A DNA stretch of 64,000 bases from the NCBI GenBank assembly GCA_964424355.1, contig CAYRIO010000006.1, positions 62,001 through 126,000 on the forward strand, read 5' to 3'. The position numbers and the translations under genes were made by a program. The notes under the pieces were generated by a model. That model saw only the letters and a list, made by a program, of their open reading frames with translations. It made no database searches and had not been told where the DNA came from. Positions 60,838 to 64,000 of the stretch are shown in pieces (the stretch's first letter is position 1; the number at the start of each line of letters is the position of its first letter). Origin of the DNA: CAZEHS01 sp964424355. Lineage in GTDB: Bacteria > Bacillota > Clostridia > Peptostreptococcales > Acidaminobacteraceae.

Positions 60838-61842
60838 TTGGGGAGAATAGCAAAGGAAACTGTGGACTACTTTCCGCACATGGCCGTAAGCGGCAAAACC
60901 CTGTTTCTGTTGGAATCTAAGTTCGGGAACAACGGATATACTTTCTGGTTCAAGTTGCTGGAATCACTTTGCCAGACAAAAGGCCTCTGTATGGATATGA
61001 GCGTTTCGGCAGATCTGATGTTCCTGGCAGCCAAGGCGAGAATTGAACCGGAAGAGGCCATTCAGATGCTGGATTTACTGGCGGAACTGGAAGCCATCGA
61101 TCAGGTACTCTGGAGAGAAAACTCGGTTGTTTGGTCCCAGAATCTGAGGGTTAATTTGGACGATCTTTTCCGCAAAAGAAAAGCAGTTGCCCCCGAAAAA
61201 CCGTGTTTTTCCGCAGATAACGGCGGATTGCCGGAGATATCCGCGGATATCCGCGGAATAAATCCCGAAAATCAGGGATTCCCGGAGCAAGAAACACCGG
61301 AAACAGGGATTTCGGACGTCAGAAACACACAAATTAAATTAAATGAAATTAAAGATAAAGATCTAAAGAATAATGTCCCACCTTCGGGGGACGCTCCTCC
61401 GGAAAATGAAAAGCCGCCTAAAAGTCCGAAGGCCTCAGGGCATGACAAAACCACAAGAATCTTCGGCCCTGCTTCGCCGGAATACAAGATTGCTGCCTAC
61501 CTGCTTGGCAAGATCATGGAACTGGACAGCAAGGCACGGCAGCCGAACCTGCAGCTATGGGCCATGGATATCGACAAGATGATCCGGCTCGATAACAGGA
61601 CACCGGCAGAAGTGAAGGATCTTATCGACTTTTCCCATGGAGATTCATTCTGGCGGAAAAACATCTTATCGGCCAGCAAACTCAGGGAGAAGGCCACGGC
61701 ATTAACGGCGGCCATGAAAGCGAAATCAAGTCAAGGAGGTCCAGGCTATGGAAGCAATGCAAAGCATGCTGCAGAGAATTCAAAGCCTTCAAAATTTGCA
61801 GGCTTCGACGCCAGCCAGCATCAGTTCAGATCAGACGGCTAA
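60838..61842 (+). CDS. Phage replication initiator, DUF4373/DnaD-like
   Basis: The 334-residue product has an N-terminal winged-helix DUF4373-type domain (TVDYFPHMAVSGKTLFLLESKFGNNGYTFWFKLLE, 8-42). A polar linker (about 120-200) and a DnaD-like C-terminal part (LQLWAMDIDKMIRLDNRTPAEVKDLIDFSHGDSFWRKNI) follow. It should bind the origin and recruit the DnaC-like loader, whose gene overlaps its end by 95 bases. The linker DNA holds a palindrome and an AT-rich tract that look like the origin. It starts with TTG, with GGAGGG 7 bases before it. Confidence 0.85.
   Translation: MGRIAKETVDYFPHMAVSGKTLFLLESKFGNNGYTFWFKLLESLCQTKGLCMDMSVSADLMFLAAKARIEPEEAIQMLDLLAELEAIDQVLWRENSVVWSQNLRVNLDDLFRKRKAVAPEKPCFSADNGGLPEISADIRGINPENQGFPEQETPETGISDVRNTQIKLNEIKDKDLKNNVPPSGDAPPENEKPPKSPKASGHDKTTRIFGPASPEYKIAAYLLGKIMELDSKARQPNLQLWAMDIDKMIRLDNRTPAEVKDLIDFSHGDSFWRKNILSASKLREKATALTAAMKAKSSQGGPGYGSNAKHAAENSKPSKFAGFDASQHQFRSDG
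61229..61378. other. Candidate phage replication origin inside the initiator gene
   Basis: GATATCCGCG is repeated twice in tandem (about 61237-61257), giving perfect palindromes such as CCGCGGATATCCGCGG. About 65 bases on, a strongly AT-rich stretch (61326-61374) could be the unwinding element. Repeats followed by AT-rich DNA within the initiator gene is the layout of the lambda origin in gene O. Confidence 0.55.
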
Positions 61843-62539
61843 GTGCCCCAGCTGCAAGGGTGATCGGTTCGTTCCCGGCGAAGAAGGCCGGCTTAAACGA
61901 TGTGAATGCGTGGAACGGGAAATTGCCATGGAGCGCTTGAAGAACAGCGGCGTGGGCGAGGATTTCGGCACCAAACGCCTGGATACCTTCGAGGTTGAAG
62001 GCCGGTCCAGGCAGGTGGTTGAGGCTTACAGGCTGGCGGTTCAGTACGTTGAGCGCTTTGATACCATCCGCAAGGAAGATTGCAACTGGCTGGCCATGGT
62101 AGGGCAGGTTGGCAGCGGCAAAACCCATCTGACAATCGGCATTGCCAATGAACTGCTGGCCCGGAACATCGGCGTGGTGTACATGCAGTACCGCGAAGCC
62201 ATTCCCCGCATCAAGCAGGTGATCACCGATGAAACCGAATATTCCCGGGCCATGAACCGCTACAAGAACGCCCAGGTGCTGGTGGTGGACGATCTCTTCA
62301 AAGAGGCCGTGACCCGGTGGAACGGCGAGGTTCGGCTAACAGAATCCGATCTGCGGATTATCTTCGAACTGTTCAACTACCGGTACTTCAAACGGCTGCC
62401 GGTGATCATATCCAGTGAGTACGGCATCAAGCCCCTGCTGGATCTGGACGAAGGGCTGGGAAGCAGGATTTTTGAGATGTGCAAAGGCAGATTCATAGAA
62501 TTCCACGGTCAGGAACTGAACTACAGACTGACCGGTTGA
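61748..62539 (+). CDS. DnaC/IstB-like helicase loader ATPase
   Basis: The 263-residue product has a zinc site (CPSCKGDRFV with CEC, about 33-56), an AAA+ core with Walker A GQVGSGKTHL near 120, Walker B VLVVDDLFK near 180, and a C-terminal GSRIFEMCKG. It would load the replicative helicase on the phage origin with the initiator encoded just upstream. AAGGAGGTCCAGGCT precedes the ATG. Confidence 0.93.
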   Translation: MEAMQSMLQRIQSLQNLQASTPASISSDQTAKCPSCKGDRFVPGEEGRLKRCECVEREIAMERLKNSGVGEDFGTKRLDTFEVEGRSRQVVEAYRLAVQYVERFDTIRKEDCNWLAMVGQVGSGKTHLTIGIANELLARNIGVVYMQYREAIPRIKQVITDETEYSRAMNRYKNAQVLVVDDLFKEAVTRWNGEVRLTESDLRIIFELFNYRYFKRLPVIISSEYGIKPLLDLDEGLGSRIFEMCKGRFIEFHGQELNYRLTG

Positions 62540-62553
62540 GGAGGCAGTGCAGC

Positions 62554-62808
62554 ATGATTACAAATAAGCGCATTGAAAGATGCCAGGATATCAAGACCCT
62601 GGCGGATTGGAAAGCCACTAAACGAATGACAATTATTCGGTCCGAAGATTTTATTGCCCAGTGCGAGCTGCGGATAGAACAGGTGCGGTTTGAAAAGACC
62701 AATCAGGTCACAATGGACGAGTTGTCGGTGTCCCCTAAATCACGTGTGCGGAAAAAAACAGCGGGTTCCAAACTGATTGATGCATCAAATAATCCGGCCA
62801 GAACCTGA
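62554..62808 (+). CDS. Small hypothetical phage protein
   Basis: An 84-residue basic protein (ending RKKTAGSKLIDASNNPART). GGAGGCAGTGCAGC precedes the ATG. It lies 14 bases after the loader gene. No family is recognised. Confidence 0.6.
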   Translation: MITNKRIERCQDIKTLADWKATKRMTIIRSEDFIAQCELRIEQVRFEKTNQVTMDELSVSPKSRVRKKTAGSKLIDASNNPART

Positions 62809-62840
62809 ATAACAGCCTGGCAACATGAGGAGAGTTTTAA

Positions 62841-63110
62841 ATGCGCACAGCACAGAGTACATACAAGACCGGAGCCATTGAAATTTCACAATTGCAAAAC
62901 CATGATCTGAAAATAGGCATGAAGGTTGAAATCAAGGAAAGTTTGAGTGACCAAGGGCCAAACGGGAAGAAGCAGCGCTGGATCACTGGCGAAGTGATTT
63001 GCATTAACGACCGCATTTTCACCTTGAGCACGGAATTCAGGCGGATTGAAAGTTTTCATCTGAGCGATTTGATTGGGACAGGAAAGTTGGAGTTGAGGAG
63101 GGTCGGATGA
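62841..63110 (+). CDS. Small hypothetical phage protein
   Basis: An 89-residue mostly beta protein (MKVEIKESLSDQGPNGKKQR, then ITGEVICINDRIFTLSTEF). GAGGAGAG precedes the ATG. It overlaps the next gene by four bases (ATGA). No family is recognised. Confidence 0.65.
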   Translation: MRTAQSTYKTGAIEISQLQNHDLKIGMKVEIKESLSDQGPNGKKQRWITGEVICINDRIFTLSTEFRRIESFHLSDLIGTGKLELRRVG

Positions 63111-63337
63111 AAAACAAACTTGGTGATTTGAACAATCATCTGTTCGCACAACTAGAAAGATTGAATGACGAGGACCTCAAAGGCGAAGACCTTGCAGAAG
63201 AAATTCAGCGAACGAGAGCGATAACCTATGTGGCATCGCAAATCATCGCAAACGGAAATCTAGTACTTCAGGCCAAGAAGCACATGGACGAATGTCTCAA
63301 CGCAGATTCTTCACTTCCCGCGATGCTGGAGGGATAG
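63107..63337 (+). CDS. Small hypothetical phage protein
   Basis: A 76-residue helical acidic protein (LNNHLFAQLERLNDEDLKGE) starting from an ATG overlapping the previous stop. No family is recognised. Confidence 0.6.
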   Translation: MKNKLGDLNNHLFAQLERLNDEDLKGEDLAEEIQRTRAITYVASQIIANGNLVLQAKKHMDECLNADSSLPAMLEG

Positions 63338-63338
63338 C

Positions 63339-63956
63339 GTGGATCGGCGGCGCAAGTATTCGCTCGAACAGGCAGATTTCATCAAAGCAAACGCGAAAGG
63401 GCTGCCAAATCAAATACTGACGGATCTCTTTAACGAGCGATTTGGAACTGATATACCCATGAAGAAAATCAAGGCATTCAAGAAGAACCACTGTCTTTCC
63501 AGCGGCCTTGACGGTCGATTCTTAAAAGGTTCTGTACCGCCCAACAAAGGGAAAAAAGGTGTTGGAGGCTGGGAACCCACGCAGTTCAAGAAGGGGAATC
63601 GGCCCGTCAACTATAAGCCGGTAGGCTCTGAAAGAATCGATACATACGGGTACGTGGGTGTTAAAGTCGCAGATCCTAATGTGTGGCAGTTTAAGCACCG
63701 CCTGCTCTGGGAAGAGCACCACGGGCCGGTTCCAATAGGGCACGTTGTGATCTTCGCGGACAGCGACAAACTCAACGTAACAATCGAAAACCTGCTCCTC
63801 GTGAGCCGCAAGCAGCTGGCAATCCTAAACAAGAGAGGGCTGATACAGTCCGATGCAGATTTGACAAGGACCGGGATAATCATAGCAGACGTTATTGCAA
63901 AGGCACATTCGCTTAAAAAATGCCGACGAAGCAGAATCATGGAGGAAGCCCAATGA
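63339..63956 (+). CDS. HNH endonuclease
   Basis: The 205-residue product has an N-terminal HTH-like part (YSLEQADFIKANAKGLPNQIL). The HNH motif runs FKHRLLWEEHHGPVPIGHVV to LNVTIENLLLVSR (about 110-150), with His and Asn in place. It is the type of HNH protein often found as a mobile or packaging-linked gene in phages. It starts with GTG 2 bases after the previous stop. Confidence 0.85.
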   Translation: MDRRRKYSLEQADFIKANAKGLPNQILTDLFNERFGTDIPMKKIKAFKKNHCLSSGLDGRFLKGSVPPNKGKKGVGGWEPTQFKKGNRPVNYKPVGSERIDTYGYVGVKVADPNVWQFKHRLLWEEHHGPVPIGHVVIFADSDKLNVTIENLLLVSRKQLAILNKRGLIQSDADLTRTGIIIADVIAKAHSLKKCRRSRIMEEAQ

Positions 63957-64000
63957 TACACCCACTCAAAATCTGGCCACAGTTCTTTGAGGCCATTATA
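63953..64000 (+). CDS. DUF3850 / ASCH-like protein, truncated by the window end
   Basis: ATG 63953 overlaps the HNH stop (ATGA). The 16 visible residues (MIHPLKIWPQFFEAII) match the start of DUF3850 proteins (HxLKIxPxYFEAV). The gene runs on past the edge. Confidence 0.7.
   Translation, partial: MIHPLKIWPQFFEAII

Larger units (their letters stand above)
49779..64000. mobile_element. Prophage (left part) integrated at tRNA-Pro
   Basis: The order is integrase, lysogeny accessory genes and CI-type repressor on the minus strand, then Cro, small early genes, NA37, DnaD-like initiator, DnaC-like loader, HNH and DUF3850 genes on the plus strand. This is the early half of a temperate phage or of an integrative element with phage-like control. 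Structural genes would lie beyond 64000. Confidence 0.85.

Noticed and set aside
1..64000. CRISPR array
   Set aside because: No series of regularly spaced direct repeats and no cas gene was seen.

Overview
The window reads as a chromosomal segment of a low-to-mid GC Firmicute of the Clostridia type. The evidence is strong AGGAGG-type ribosome binding sites, frequent GTG and TTG starts, tandem class-I cyclic-di-GMP riboswitches, a UPF0182 membrane protein, a Leloir/Mgl galactose operon and a prophage with DnaD/DnaC-style replication genes. The exact genus cannot be fixed from sequence alone; a Fusibacter/Acidaminobacter-like anaerobe is only a guess. Ferredoxin-flavodoxin proteins, a rubredoxin-reductase-like flavoprotein and many two-component proteins fit an anaerobe with extensive signalling.

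Layout. Bases 1-4000 hold a small AT-rich secreted protein, a decayed coiled-coil gene, an ArsR-type regulator and an EFR1-type flavodoxin-ferredoxin. Bases 4000-9900 carry a MarR repressor divergent from an RND efflux adaptor and pump. The 3' end of the pump gene is duplicated on the far side of an orphan response regulator. Bases 9960-16400 are housekeeping and redox genes (NAD(P)H oxidoreductase, flavoprotein, PH-domain protein, Pcm, glycosyltransferase, 4Fe-4S protein). Bases 16480-29800 are a signalling block: tandem c-di-GMP riboswitches ahead of a GGDEF-EAL protein, a CHASE histidine kinase, a chemotaxis receptor, an L,D-transpeptidase, UPF0182 and a sensorless hybrid kinase. Bases 29840-32714 encode a kinase / VWA / PP2C-type phosphatase triad of the TerY-P kind. 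Bases 34083-44609 are a galactose regulon (galR, mglBAC, galK, galE, galT, GH42 beta-galactosidase) with matching LacI-type operators at galR and mglB. Bases 44884-49642 hold a CBS/DRTGG pyrophosphatase, a cyclase-family hydrolase, DAHP synthase, a PII-like protein and HutD.

From the tRNA-Pro gene (49702-49778) to the right edge lies a prophage or phage-like element. On the minus strand it carries the integrase, a WYL-like protein, a membrane coiled-coil T5orf172 protein, a DUF3800 protein and a LexA-like CI repressor. On the plus strand it carries Cro and the early and replication genes up to HNH and DUF3850 genes. Five copies of a 15-bp operator mark the lysogeny switch. A palindrome and AT-rich tract inside the initiator gene look like the replication origin.

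The most striking unexplained element is a 180-base plus-strand region at 53,608-53,793 between the T5orf172 and DUF3800 genes. It has its own promoter and terminator, and two perfect hairpins whose loops are exactly complementary (kissing loops). I propose it as an undescribed non-coding RNA in the lysogenic accessory cassette of the prophage.
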